From: Acidobacteriota bacterium
Lineage (GTDB): Bacteria > Acidobacteriota > Terriglobia > Terriglobales > Acidobacteriaceae
Reading direction: 5' to 3'
Length of the DNA stretch: 52,545 nucleotides
Assembly: GCA_003225055.1 (NCBI GenBank)
Contig: QIAU01000158.1
Span: 1-52,545, forward strand
The notes under the pieces were generated by a model. That model was not told where the DNA came from, made no database searches, and saw only the letters and a list, made by a program, of their open reading frames with translations. The first letter of the stretch is position 1. Every line of letters starts with the position of its first letter. A program made the position numbers and the translations under genes. Positions 43,731 to 52,120 of the stretch are shown here, one piece after another.

Positions 43731-44116
43731 CTACCCCTCAGCCTTAGTGAGATACGGCGCGGCGGGTAGAACTTTCTGTTCCGCGAAGAACACCAGAACC
43801 GCCAGCCGCTCAGTGATGTCGTAGAAGGAATGGTGCACCCGCGCCGGCACGTAAATGATCGTGCCTGGAGAAACGTCAAAATTCCTAGCATTCCCATTTG
43901 CGCCGACCTTCATTTTCGCTTTCCCGCCCGCGACGTAGTAAACCTCGTCCAACGTATGCGGCTTCTGGTGGTCGGTGGCGCCCTCCTCGAGCACGTAAAT
44001 TCCGACGCTAAAGCACGTAAATTCCGACGCTAAAGGAGGAGACGCGCACAAATTCCACGTAGCGTTCCCTGGATCGTGCCAAAAATTGGGAAGAAGTCAA
44101 ACACGTTCACATGCAT
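43731..44116 (-). pseudogene. Cupin-domain protein broken by a 22-bp duplication
   Basis: A frame of 106 codons encodes a cupin beta barrel: LEEGATDHQKPHTLDEVYYV (motif 1 with metal-binding His and Glu) and GTIIYVPARVHHSFYDIT (motif 2). The expected N-terminus lies upstream in other frames: MHVNVFDFFPIFGTIQGTLR from ATG 44116, then VEFVRVSSFSVGIYVL. The frame is lost because 22 bases are duplicated in tandem (43991-44034), and a further shift is needed just upstream. An internal start giving a shortened cupin is possible but no ribosome-binding site supports it. It converges on glnD. Confidence 0.75.
43991..44034. repeat. Perfect 22-bp tandem duplication
   Basis: The unit starting GCACGTAAATTCCGACGCTA is present twice back to back (43991-44012 and 44013-44034) without a mismatch. 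Being not a multiple of three, it shifts the frame of the cupin gene. Confidence 0.95.
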
Positions 44117-44524
44117 GGGACGCCTGTTGTAATGTAATGTCGGAGTTCGTGCGAAATGATCCGCCGGGGAAGGCGGCTTCGGGACGGCGATTAAAATCGT
44201 GCACGCGAAGATATCACGTGATGCCCGATATCTGGGCAGCTTTTTGAAGGACTGATCCGTAAAACCTGCTGAACGCCTTCACCACTTCAAATCCCTTCTC
44301 ATCCTCTAGCCCCAATCATCCAAATTAATGCTTTGTCATCAAGCGAAGCGGAGGGATCTCGGTTCTTCCGCAACCCCAAATGTCGGGCTGCTCGAACCTG
44401 CTGGTCAAACATTGTGACAACACCGAGCACCGCGCTCACCGCGGGCTACAGGCAACCTTGCCCAGCAGGGCTTTCATCAGAATTGGGCACCACTTCAAAT
44501 CTTAAGACCCTGGAGACGAATACG
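44117..44524. other. Intergenic region with repeat remnants
   Basis: No credible gene is seen. A degraded TCATC...AGCGAAGCGGAGGGATC repeat is at about 44331-44365. The 14-mer CACCACTTCAAATC occurs twice, near 44279 and 44489. CCGCC/GGCGG at about 44161-44175 could form a small hairpin. Confidence 0.4.
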
Positions 44525-45013
44525 ATGAAAAAGCTATGTATGTTGACAGCTGCTGTTCTGCTGTCCTCGGCTTGGGTGGTTGCACAAAGCACTTCTCAGT
44601 CCGGCGGTTACAATTCTTCTTCTCAGTCCGGCAGCAGTGGTAATGAAACTACGATTGAAGGCTGCCTCTCCGGATCGAGCGGCAGTTTCACCTTGAGCGA
44701 TAATTCTGGCAAAACTTATCAGCTGCAGGGCGAAAGTTCCAAGCTGAAGGACGAAGTTGGGCACCAAGTGCGCATAAAGGGGACCGAATCGGGAACCTCG
44801 GCCAGCGCCGGCTCGCCTTCTGGCTCCAGCCAATCGTCCAGCGGCAATTCCGGAATGAGCCCTTCTTCCAGCAGTTCCGGCAGCAATCCGTCCAGCAGCG
44901 CTTCCAGCGGGACGTCCAGTTCGTCGGGTAGCAGCTCGGCGGCAACGCAGTTCAACGTGAGCAAGGTCAGCAAGATTTCGGACACTTGCACGGCCTCTCC
45001 GTCGAACAAGTAG
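44525..45013 (+). CDS. Secreted DUF5818-type protein with Ser-rich tail
   Basis: This 162-residue protein starts at ATG 44525 after a GGAG box; an open frame upstream to 44333 lacks signal content. The signal peptide is MKKLCMLTAAVLLSSAWVVA. A small beta domain (TTIEGCLSGSSGSFTLSDNS, then GKTYQLQGESSKL and HQVRIKGTE) resembles DUF5818/OB-like domains common in Acidobacteriota exported proteins. About 70 residues of Ser/Gly-rich low-complexity sequence follow, ending with FNVSKVSKISDTCTAS, so two Cys could pair. The role is unknown. It is followed by a strong terminator. Confidence 0.82.
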   Translation: MKKLCMLTAAVLLSSAWVVAQSTSQSGGYNSSSQSGSSGNETTIEGCLSGSSGSFTLSDNSGKTYQLQGESSKLKDEVGHQVRIKGTESGTSASAGSPSGSSQSSSGNSGMSPSSSSSGSNPSSSASSGTSSSSGSSSAATQFNVSKVSKISDTCTASPSNK

Positions 45014-45035
45014 AACGCTGCTAGAAAATCGTTTC

Positions 45036-45064
45036 AGCCCCGCGAACCCACGCGGGGCTTTTTA
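45036..45064 (+). terminator. Rho-independent terminator
   Basis: AGCCCCGCG and CGCGGGGCT form a nine-base stem around a six-base loop, followed by TTTTT. It ends the DUF5818 gene transcript. Confidence 0.92.
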
Positions 45065-45289
45065 CGGCTTGGTCCCTTGTGTTTGGCAAGCCTAAACGCT
45101 TAGTTCGGCAACTTATGGGCAGGCCAGAAAACAACCTCGCCGCGAACAGCTCCCATCCAAGCCTCGGAACCCAACAGGCAACGCCCCGGGTCTGCGGGTT
45201 TTTTGGGCTCGAGCACAGGTGTGAATTACCAAGAAGCTGGCGAAAGCGCTTCAGGAAAACGGCGCTCTGGCAGCGAGGCAAAGACAGAG

Positions 45290-46183
45290 ATGGGCGTGTG
45301 CAAGCGAACTGAAGGTTCCCTTCTCCCTTCTTTTTTCGTGATTGGCCCTCCCCGGACTGGGACTAGCTGGCTCCATGAAGTCCTGCGCGGACATACAATT
45401 CTTCCCAGCCCAACCAAAGAGACTCGTTTTTTCGACACTCATTTTCATCGCGGATTCGAGTGGTACCAGGCGCACTATCCGAGAGGGACTGGCTCGCGCC
45501 TCAAGGGAGAGGTCGCGCCCACCTACTTTGCATCCGAAACGGCCCGCGAGCGCATCGCCCGCGCGCTTCCGCACGCCCGAGTGGTGTGCATCTTCCGCAA
45601 CCCCGTCGAACGGGTTCTCTCGCTCTATCGGCTCAAACGCGCTTACGGCATGATCCCGTGGGCCTTCGAACAAGCTATTCTCCGGGATCCCGAGTTGACG
45701 GAAACCGGCAAATACGCAAGCAACTTGAAAGCGTGGCGGAACGCGCTTGGCGCAGACCAGGTGCTAGCGACGATCTACGATGATCTGCGAGAGGATCCGC
45801 AGGCCTATCTGGATACGCTGCTCGACTTCATCGGTGTGCCCCGTTTCGAGCTGCGTTCGTCGCAGCGCAGGTCGGTGCACTCGGCCGAAAGCCTCACCCA
45901 TCCCCGCAGCTACGCGGGCACTCGAAGCGCCACCTGGGTAGCCGACTGGTTTAAGGCGCGGCGTTTCGACAAACTGGTTGCGGTGGTCAGAAATTCACCG
46001 CTGCGCCAGCTCTTTCTCGGCGGAGGCCAGCCCTTTACCGAACTGGCGCAGGAAGCTTTAGCCCGCCTGTACGAACTCTTTCGCCCCGAAGTAGAGGAAC
46101 TCGAAGTAATTCTCAATCGTGACTTTTCAGCGTGGAAGCAGTTTAGCGGAGCACGCATATTGCAAACTGCCGGATTGCAGTAG
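45290..46183 (+). CDS. PAPS-dependent sulfotransferase-domain protein
   Basis: The 297-residue enzyme probably transfers sulfate from PAPS to a sugar, lipid or similar acceptor. The 5'-phosphosulfate-binding loop is FVIGPPRTGTSWLHEVL near residue 15, with TKETRFFD following, as in heparan-type sulfotransferases. The 3'-phosphate-binding segment is VVCIFRNPVERVLSLY. ATG 45290 (MGVCKRTEG) puts the loop near the N-terminus as usual; an ATG at 45203 would add 29 residues and neither start has a strong Shine-Dalgarno. No PAPS-synthesis gene or glycan cluster is adjacent, so the acceptor is unknown. Confidence 0.88.
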   Translation: MGVCKRTEGSLLPSFFVIGPPRTGTSWLHEVLRGHTILPSPTKETRFFDTHFHRGFEWYQAHYPRGTGSRLKGEVAPTYFASETARERIARALPHARVVCIFRNPVERVLSLYRLKRAYGMIPWAFEQAILRDPELTETGKYASNLKAWRNALGADQVLATIYDDLREDPQAYLDTLLDFIGVPRFELRSSQRRSVHSAESLTHPRSYAGTRSATWVADWFKARRFDKLVAVVRNSPLRQLFLGGGQPFTELAQEALARLYELFRPEVEELEVILNRDFSAWKQFSGARILQTAGLQ

Positions 46184-46208
46184 CTCATGGGTAAGCAAGA
46201 CCAACTCC

Positions 46209-46270
46209 GGTGTGGCGCGGACGCTCTTGTCCGCGCTTCTACCTTGTGTGGCGCGAACGCCCTCGCCCGG
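46209..46270. repeat. GTGTGGCGCGGACGCTCTTG-type repeat, two partial copies
   Basis: GTGTGGCGCGGACGCTCTTG followed by TCCGCGC forms a hairpin (GCGGAC/GTCCGC), and a second GTGTGGCGCGAACGCC copy begins about 37 bases later. It belongs with the TGTGG-starting repeats elsewhere in the window. Confidence 0.6.
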
Positions 46271-46857
46271 CGGATTTCATGGCCCCTTTGGATGTCGTCA
46301 TCCAAGTGGAAGTACCGATCCGGCGGTGCACAATCGACTGGCATGCCACTGCACAGGAAATGGCTCGCCGGTTGCAGCCAAATTGTTGATGGTGCAGCGC
46401 CATCCTAAATGAGAGTTCCTTATCTCTGCCACTGTTGAAAAAAATAATTGCAAGCTGTCGATTTTACAGCAAATTTACATCGATTCCCGTCATTCATTCT
46501 TGACCCAACGTGCTCTTTGACCGGGAGAGTATCTGGATGTGGTTTATGCGCCCGAATCTCCGAATCCATTCAGTGCGTCAAGGTGCCAAGTACCGGCGGA
46601 TTTTGAGTACACAGGCGGGTTCTGATCGGTTTTAAAGATTTTCTACTTTACTTATTTTCCAACCGCTTACCAGCCGAACATCTTGATCGGTTATGACCGG
46701 AATTGCTCGGCTTTGAGCATGGAACTACTACACTTTTACTCCAGTCCCCAAGCCGACTGGGGGCTTGCTGACCACAAATTTGACACTGCCGAGTTCGGGA
46801 CTCAGAATGCGTGCGAGATAATCGCGATTAATCGATTCATGGTGGAAGGAGGGTCTT
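46271..46857. other. AT-richer intergenic region, possible small RNA
   Basis: No confident protein gene. The base composition is visibly more AT-rich than the surrounding genes around 46430-46680. Short stems such as GCTCGGCTTTGAGC near 46707 and CCCCAAGCCGACTGGGG near 46746 could belong to a small RNA, but no terminator defines one. Confidence 0.35.
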
Positions 46858-47013
46858 ATGGAACTTCGAAGTGAAGCCGCAGCTCAGGAAAAACAACCCG
46901 GCGCAGTTCGCCTCCGAGCCCAAGCCGGAAGTCGTCTCTGCCTCACGCGCCTTCGTCTCAAAAGAATAGTGAAAGCGATAATCGCCCCCGCCGCTGGGAA
47001 ATCATTCGCATGA
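46858..47013 (+). CDS. Possible small basic protein (51 residues)
   Basis: ATG 46858 follows a strong GGAGGG box at a good distance and opens 51 codons (MELRSEAAAQEKQPGAVRLR...) ending TGA. The product is Arg/Lys/Ala-rich with a basic amphipathic middle. No family is recognised, and a competing frame is also open across part of it, so it may not be real. It converges on the minus-strand pseudo-subtilase cluster. Confidence 0.3.
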   Translation: MELRSEAAAQEKQPGAVRLRAQAGSRLCLTRLRLKRIVKAIIAPAAGKSFA

Positions 47014-47150
47014 GGTTGCGGCCGCGGTCAGGGTGCTGCAATTTGGCCATACGCCACCTGCTACGCAAACCGGCAAGGGAAAGCGTGCGCTTGAAATTCA
47101 GGAGAAATAACCAATCAGGCTCTCGCCGCGCTCAAGACTGGGAAGTAAAT
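47014..47150. other. Short gap between convergent units
   Basis: Nothing recognised; no terminator-like stem with a T-run is visible. Confidence 0.3.
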
Positions 47151-47393
47151 CTACCTCTCAACTTGAAACCCAGCAATCCGCTTGGTCTGAGGCCTTAACA
47201 GGACCGGCGTGATCTCTGAATATATGGCTCCTAGCGTGGCAGCCACCACCTGCTCGAGCGCCAGCCTCTCTCCCACCCCTAAAGCAAAATAGCTGCGCCC
47301 GTATAGCTCGCGCGCCGCTTTCATTGAAATTGCAAACCAGATTTCGGCCACCAGCAGGCGCAGCAAATCCACCTCGAAACTGTGCTCTCCCAT
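47151..47393 (-). CDS. 80-residue helical protein in the pseudo-subtilase cluster
   Basis: ATG 47393 is preceded by a good GAGGAG box and gives MGEHSFEVDLLRLLVAEIWF..., followed by two more helix-prone stretches (SYFALGVGERLALEQVVAAT and LGAIYSEITPVLLRP). No signal peptide, Cys pair or known domain is seen; the composition suggests a small alpha-helical bundle. An upstream in-frame start (47432) adds 13 residues but lacks a ribosome-binding site. It lies about 200 bp downstream of the subtilisin-like gene on the same strand, so it could be the last gene of that unit. Confidence 0.6.
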   Translation of the reverse strand: MGEHSFEVDLLRLLVAEIWFAISMKAARELYGRSYFALGVGERLALEQVVAATLGAIYSEITPVLLRPQTKRIAGFQVER

Positions 47394-47598
47394 TGGGCTC
47401 CTCTCGGGGCACGTGCCAACCAAAACCAGCATTCTTCACCCCGATGGCTGAATCTTCGCATGTTTCTGCAAAATGGGCGAGCCTTATCTTGCGCAAGAAT
47501 TTGCCTTATGTTTGCACGTCGCAGCCCCCCAGCCCTTAAAACCCGCCAGGACAGTTTTGAGGCGGAATACGGGCTCGGTTAGGTCAAGCTCCCGTAAC

Positions 47599-49488
47599 TT
47601 ATAGCAGGCCGGCGGATTGCATCGCAGTCTTTAACTGCTGAAAGGCCAGCAGCCACATGCTCTCGGGTAACTGCCCGCTCGCCCACGGTCCCGGCCCAGC
47701 ACCCCAGATAGGAGCATAGGGGAAGGGCTGACCGCTCGCGGCTGGCGCGTAGCCCCCAAAGGGAGCCGCGGCAAAGTAGGGCGCTCCCCGAGATTGAAGC
47801 CCGTGTGAGACCTCAGGAAATGCTGCCATCGTCCTGCCCACCTCCGCCGGCAGAAACGCCCGGGTCGCATCCGGCAATCCAGCCCCGGTGCGCATCGGGT
47901 CGCCCAGATTCAAGGGCTGACCGCATTGGCGAATGATCTGGAAAAGCCGATCCACTCGCTGAAGATTACGAGCGCCAAACATGCCCTGCGCCTGGAAGTC
48001 CGGATGATGGGCCAAGATTAGGGCGGCGAGGCCGGAAATATGGGCGGCGGCAACGGCCGTACTATCCCATGCCGCGAAGTTGTCCGGTGGAGCGGAGGAG
48101 ACGACCGCCACCCCGGGCGCACAAACGGCAATTGATGGGCCGAAACAAGTGAAGTTTGGAGAAAAGAAGCCTTGAGGGGTAAGCGGCGGCCTGGCTGTCA
48201 GGGCGTGATAGCTATCCGGCGGAAACTCCCCTTGCTTCCCGATTGCGGCAACGGCAAGCACGTTGGGAGACGAGGCCGGATACTGCACCGGGCCACCGGA
48301 GTTTCCTGCTGCGGCAATGCAAGCTATGCCCATTTGTGTGGCTTGGAAAATCTTCTGCTCAATGATCGCAGAGGGTTCAGCGGCACCCAGGCTCAAATTT
48401 ATGACATCCGCTCGCTGGCCAATGCAGAACTCGAGTGCGTCCAATAAGCTGCTATATCGGCCACCCGGGAAAAGCTTGCATACGATTATCTCAGCTTCTG
48501 GGGCAAAACCCCGCATGCCCTCGCTATTCTCTGCATTCCCGGCAATAATGCCTGCGCAGTGCGTTCCATGTCCGATGGCGTCTTCTTCCCAGCCTTCCTG
48601 GCTCTTGGCTACAACGTCATAACCGGCCTTTACCTGTCTTTTGATACTCCTGTGCGTGGTGGCCGCGCCCGAATCGATAATCGCGACCTTGACTCCTTTA
48701 CCCCGAAACGCGGAGGGAACGCTATCCAGGTGCATTGCCCTCTGGCCCCATCCAATGAACTGCTGAGAGGAGAAGTTCGGAAGGGTTGCGCCTAGATCCT
48801 TAAGCGAAATGACGTTCGGACCCTCGGGATTGAGAGTCGGCTGAGGTACCCAAATGCTCCAGAAATCCGACTGCGGTTTCACGTAGACGGCATGAATAGT
48901 GCTCGGTGATTCCCCAATCACATTCAATTCCACTCGACCCTGGCGCCCGGTCACACCCTGTGTGGGGAAAAGACTGCCAAAGATACGGACCAGAGCGCCT
49001 TCGACCGGGCCGTCGTCTCCCATTACCGTAATGTTGATGGTGAATCCGTTGGCTTGATTAAACCCGCCGGCATCCAACGGCAACGACGGTACTGCCGTAT
49101 GCGCGTAGGTAAGCGCATGATCTCGCTCGACGATCACTTGGTAGCCACCCTCCTGAGCCAACCGCGCCGCTTTGTCTTCCCGCATGCGTGCCACAATGAC
49201 ACGCTGCGATCCTGACCTGCCGTTGCCGAACGCGCCCGTAGCGCTGCGCGGGGTCAGGACGTCGACCACCTGCACTTCCGGGTCGCTCCTCAGATTTTGC
49301 TCAAGCAAATCAAGTCCAGCCAAGGGATGGACGCCGGGCACGGGTCTTGTAGAAATCAGGAATTGCCCCATGCGCGAGCTGAGTACATTATCCCCTTCGG
49401 GGGAACCGCCGCGTTCGCGGGTTGCTTTTTCTCCCGATGACCTGCCGGCCGACGTCTTACTCTCCTGTTCTTCTCTTTTCGATGGCAT
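47599..49488 (-). CDS. Subtilisin-fold (S8) protein lacking the catalytic serine
   Basis: This 629-residue protein has no signal peptide. Residues 1-40 are polar, about 40-135 an inhibitor-I9-like or unique region (MGQFLISTRPVPG), about 148-215 an Ig-like beta region, and about 245-545 the S8 domain. Asp272 (VAIIDSGA), His307 (GHGTHCAG) and oxyanion Asn396 (AAAGNSGGP) are kept. At the GTSMAxPH motif the protein reads DSTAVAAAHISG, so the position of the nucleophile Ser is Ala478 (codon GCC). Hydrolysis by the normal mechanism is therefore not expected. The tail (about 550-629) is rich in Ala, Pro, Gly and aromatics. AAGGAG precedes the ATG. Confidence 0.88.
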   Translation of the reverse strand: MPSKREEQESKTSAGRSSGEKATRERGGSPEGDNVLSSRMGQFLISTRPVPGVHPLAGLDLLEQNLRSDPEVQVVDVLTPRSATGAFGNGRSGSQRVIVARMREDKAARLAQEGGYQVIVERDHALTYAHTAVPSLPLDAGGFNQANGFTINITVMGDDGPVEGALVRIFGSLFPTQGVTGRQGRVELNVIGESPSTIHAVYVKPQSDFWSIWVPQPTLNPEGPNVISLKDLGATLPNFSSQQFIGWGQRAMHLDSVPSAFRGKGVKVAIIDSGAATTHRSIKRQVKAGYDVVAKSQEGWEEDAIGHGTHCAGIIAGNAENSEGMRGFAPEAEIIVCKLFPGGRYSSLLDALEFCIGQRADVINLSLGAAEPSAIIEQKIFQATQMGIACIAAAGNSGGPVQYPASSPNVLAVAAIGKQGEFPPDSYHALTARPPLTPQGFFSPNFTCFGPSIAVCAPGVAVVSSAPPDNFAAWDSTAVAAAHISGLAALILAHHPDFQAQGMFGARNLQRVDRLFQIIRQCGQPLNLGDPMRTGAGLPDATRAFLPAEVGRTMAAFPEVSHGLQSRGAPYFAAAPFGGYAPAASGQPFPYAPIWGAGPGPWASGQLPESMWLLAFQQLKTAMQSAGLL

Positions 49489-49809
49489 AAAGCACTCTCC
49501 TTGAAATTACAGTCACGGCCGAGTCTGGCTCATGACACGAGTTGAGCGGCCTCAAACATCTCCAGTCGTCTTCCTTTTCGACAATCAGCGGATCTTTCGA
49601 TCTACAATTCTCTTTAGTTGAATGCTCGGTCGTTCGTCTCACGCGCTAAATCCTGACTTAAGGCTTGCATATCAAGAGTGCTGCGGCGATCCTCGCAATA
49701 CCTGCGCACACTGAAAAGGTTACCCGTAGTGCGCGACTGAATGCGGCGAGCTTGCGCCCGCCGCATCGACTGTCGGGTTAGGCGACTTTCGTCTAATTAC
49801 CTACCGGGT
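49489..49809. other. Gap between cluster genes with a hairpin
   Basis: No credible gene. An eight-base stem ATGCGGCG/CGCCGCAT at about 49741-49766 with a ten-base loop lies just after the end of the low-complexity gene but has no T-run. It may be a weak terminator or processing site between the two minus-strand genes. Confidence 0.45.
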
Positions 49810-50265
49810 TTAGTAGTGGCCAAAAGGAGTTCCCCAGGGACTCCCCAACGAACCCAAACCTCCTATTGGATTTTGGAACAATCCGCTTTGCAAAGGAGTG
49901 TACGGGTTTTGGCCGATTATGCTCCCCAGTTGCGGCTGCACTCCAAAGGGCGTGATGTGCGGAACCTGCATCAGTGAGCCACTCTGCAAGAGCAGAGGAA
50001 GGATGCGGGTAACGATGGTTGCAACCTCGTACGGGTTCACCGTCGGAGGAATGAACTGCGGCTGACCGTAGGGATAGCCGAGCGGACCCTGTTGGCCCAG
50101 CCATTGCCCCACTCCGGCAATTGGCCCTTGCAGACCAAACGGCGACTGTTGGCCAAAAGGAGAGGCAAATGGAACCTGGCCGAGTCCGCCACCTAGGCCG
50201 AACTGACCGAACTGTGGTTGCGGGGTTCCCAAAGAAGTGAATGGTTGCTGGAACGGCTGGTGCAT
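49810..50265 (-). CDS. Pro/Gly/Phe/Gln-rich low-complexity protein
   Basis: ATG 50265 follows AAGGAG at seven bases, supporting a real gene of 151 residues. The sequence is built from FGQ, PFG, GLG and QQ-like units (PQFGQFGLGGGLGQ, SPFGQQSPFGLQG, IGGLGSLGSPWG). One non-repetitive stretch, VNPYEVATIVTRILPLLLQ, could form an amphipathic helix. There is no signal peptide, Cys or recognised domain. It lies directly upstream of the pseudo-subtilase gene on the same strand, whose own tail has similar Pro/Gly/aromatic composition, suggesting a shared assembly or partner. Function is unknown. Confidence 0.75.
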   Translation of the reverse strand: MHQPFQQPFTSLGTPQPQFGQFGLGGGLGQVPFASPFGQQSPFGLQGPIAGVGQWLGQQGPLGYPYGQPQFIPPTVNPYEVATIVTRILPLLLQSGSLMQVPHITPFGVQPQLGSIIGQNPYTPLQSGLFQNPIGGLGSLGSPWGTPFGHY

Positions 50266-50557
50266 AGAAACTCCTTTTCAATTCGGCTGGCGCTTACGCG
50301 CCAGGAAAAACTTTCGTGTGGATAGATGGATGTTTACTTCGGTTATCGGTTAACTGGATGACAGGCTTGACGACAACCGTACAAGCTAGCTTTTTTGATT
50401 GGCGCGCTCAAGAACCGTATAACTATGGGGCGAACAAATTCAAGCCCCAACAAGAACTTTCTTGTGGATTTTCCTGAAGATTTGCACGCTGGCACGATTA
50501 GTGCCAACCCTGCGATGAAGGGATCGGGTATTCACTGTAGAAGGGATGAAATATTCA
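50266..50557. promoter_or_regulatory. Upstream region of the pseudo-subtilase cluster
   Basis: No gene is seen. A perfect inverted repeat TGGCAC-GATTA-GTGCCA lies at 50490-50506. It could be an operator, and its spacing (GG-N10-GC) loosely resembles a sigma-54 promoter in either direction, although the -12 element is not TTGC. A second stem, TGGCGC/GCGCCA, lies at about 50285-50300. Confidence 0.35.
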
Positions 50558-51880
50558 CTAATGGATGAAGTCGAAGATCGACCAAAGATCGCCCAGCCGG
50601 TTCTCGATCGGGGTGCCGGTCAGGGCGAACCGAACGGCCGCGTTTAGCTTCTTTACCGCTTGTGTCTGTTTGGCAGCAGGGTTCTTGATAGCTTGCGCTT
50701 CGTCAAGCACTAACAAGTTCCACGAGACATCGGCAATCCAGGGAAGGCGGAGCAGAGAGCCGTAGCTGGTGATCACGACATCCACGGTTCGCAGTTGATC
50801 CGGCGTCATGGACTTGAGATCGTTGGCGGACATCTCGGAAGGATGCGCGACGATTGCGTTCAAACTCGGTGCGAAGCGTTCGAGTTGCGCCGCCCAGTTG
50901 GCTAACAGCGAAGCGGGCGCGACCAAAAGACTCGGGCGCCGAATGCCATCCGACTGCTGACGAAGGACGAGCAGCAAGGCCAAAACCTGAATCGTCTTGC
51001 CCAGTCCCATGTCATCGGCAAGACACGCGCCGAGGCCGAGTTTCGCAAGCAGATACAGCCACTGCACCCCGACTTGCTGATAAGGACGCAGCGTTCCCTT
51101 CAGCGCTGATCCGGGATCGACTCGCGTCAAGCCCTCCTGGCTGCGCAGGCCTTTCAGCGTTTCCGCGAGCCAGGGGCCGGCGATAACCTGCGCCCATTCC
51201 ACTCGTGCAGCGTCAGAATCTCCATCGACCGTGCCGTCGGCGCCAGCCAACATGCGCATGGCTTCTTGAAAGCTGATGCGTTGCTCAGCGACTCTACGCT
51301 CAATCTCGCCAAAGCGAGCGAGCGTTCGGTTCAATCGCTCGGCGTCGAAAATCGAGCAGCACATCCCGCCCCAGTCCCGATGGAGGCTTACCACCCAATG
51401 TGGCCGTTACCTGCGGGCGGGGAGGGCGATTTCCTGGCAAGACCGCCGGCATGCGCACGACTACCCCGGCACTCTCTAGTTGCGGGACATCGAGCAAGAG
51501 CTGCATCGCCTGTGTTGGCATCCAGCGCAGAGGGTGGAAGATCTCTCCCGCGTCAGCCATGGCCTTCAGCCAGGGACAACTTTCGGCCGCTCGCTGCACA
51601 GGAAGAAGCAGAGAGAGCAAGCGCGCGCGATTAGACGCACCAGCGCACTCGCGCAGCGCCTGGCCAAGCGGCACATGCTGAGCCTTAGCATGTGCCGAAA
51701 GCCGCGTCGTGTAGGTAGCAAGAAAGGCAAAGGGCGTGGCTTCGTCCTTGCGGTTTTCGGCAAGGTTGAAATGGACGCGGCCGATCAGGTTCCAGGCCGA
51801 ATTACGCCGCTTCAGAAATTCCTCAACCCCGCATTTCGCTTCCGACAATTCGGCACAAAATGCTCAGTCCAACGCATGCC
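50558..51880 (-). pseudogene. SNF2-family helicase, truncated and frameshifted
   Basis: The upstream frame (51300-51848) encodes the SNF2-associated N-terminal region of bacterial helicases (GRVHFNLAENRKDEATPFAF, PLGQALRECAGA, GVVVRMPAVLPGNRPPRPQV, GLGRDVLLDFR). After a frame change and an apparent loss of about 40 residues a second frame gives LNRTLARFGEIERR, LRPYQQVGVQWLYLL, Walker A DDMGLGKT, LVAPASLLANW, the DEAQ box and LTGTPIENRLGDLWSIFDF, then stops. The whole C-terminal helicase lobe (motifs V and VI) is missing, so translocase activity is excluded. Confidence 0.88.
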
Positions 51881-52120
51881 AGAGATCACTTAAGAGTGCC
51901 GCGCGATGGAGAAGACCAACAAGTCGCGAGATTCAGCCGTCGTCACAATCGCATCTTTGTTCTCTCTATATAAGTTCATACGTGCGCATCAGTTGCTCCA
52001 GACATCCTGCTGCCCGACTTTTGAATAAACATAATGGAGACTATATGTTGCTACAAATAATAAGGACAGGTCTGGGAATCCCTACCGGAACTTCGAGTTG
52101 ACCTCTGACGTAGGCGTTTG
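51881..52120. other. Intergenic, AT-richer stretch
   Basis: No gene is recognised between the helicase relic and the toxin-antitoxin operator. The local base composition (CTCTATATAAG, AATAAACATAAT, CTACAAATAATAAGG) is more AT-rich than its surroundings, compatible with promoters or a horizontal-transfer boundary. Confidence 0.4.

Noticed and set aside
46683-46874. 63-codon plus-strand frame in the AT-rich gap
   Set aside because: No ribosome-binding site and no protein-like pattern; it overlaps the better-supported ATG at 46858 in another frame.
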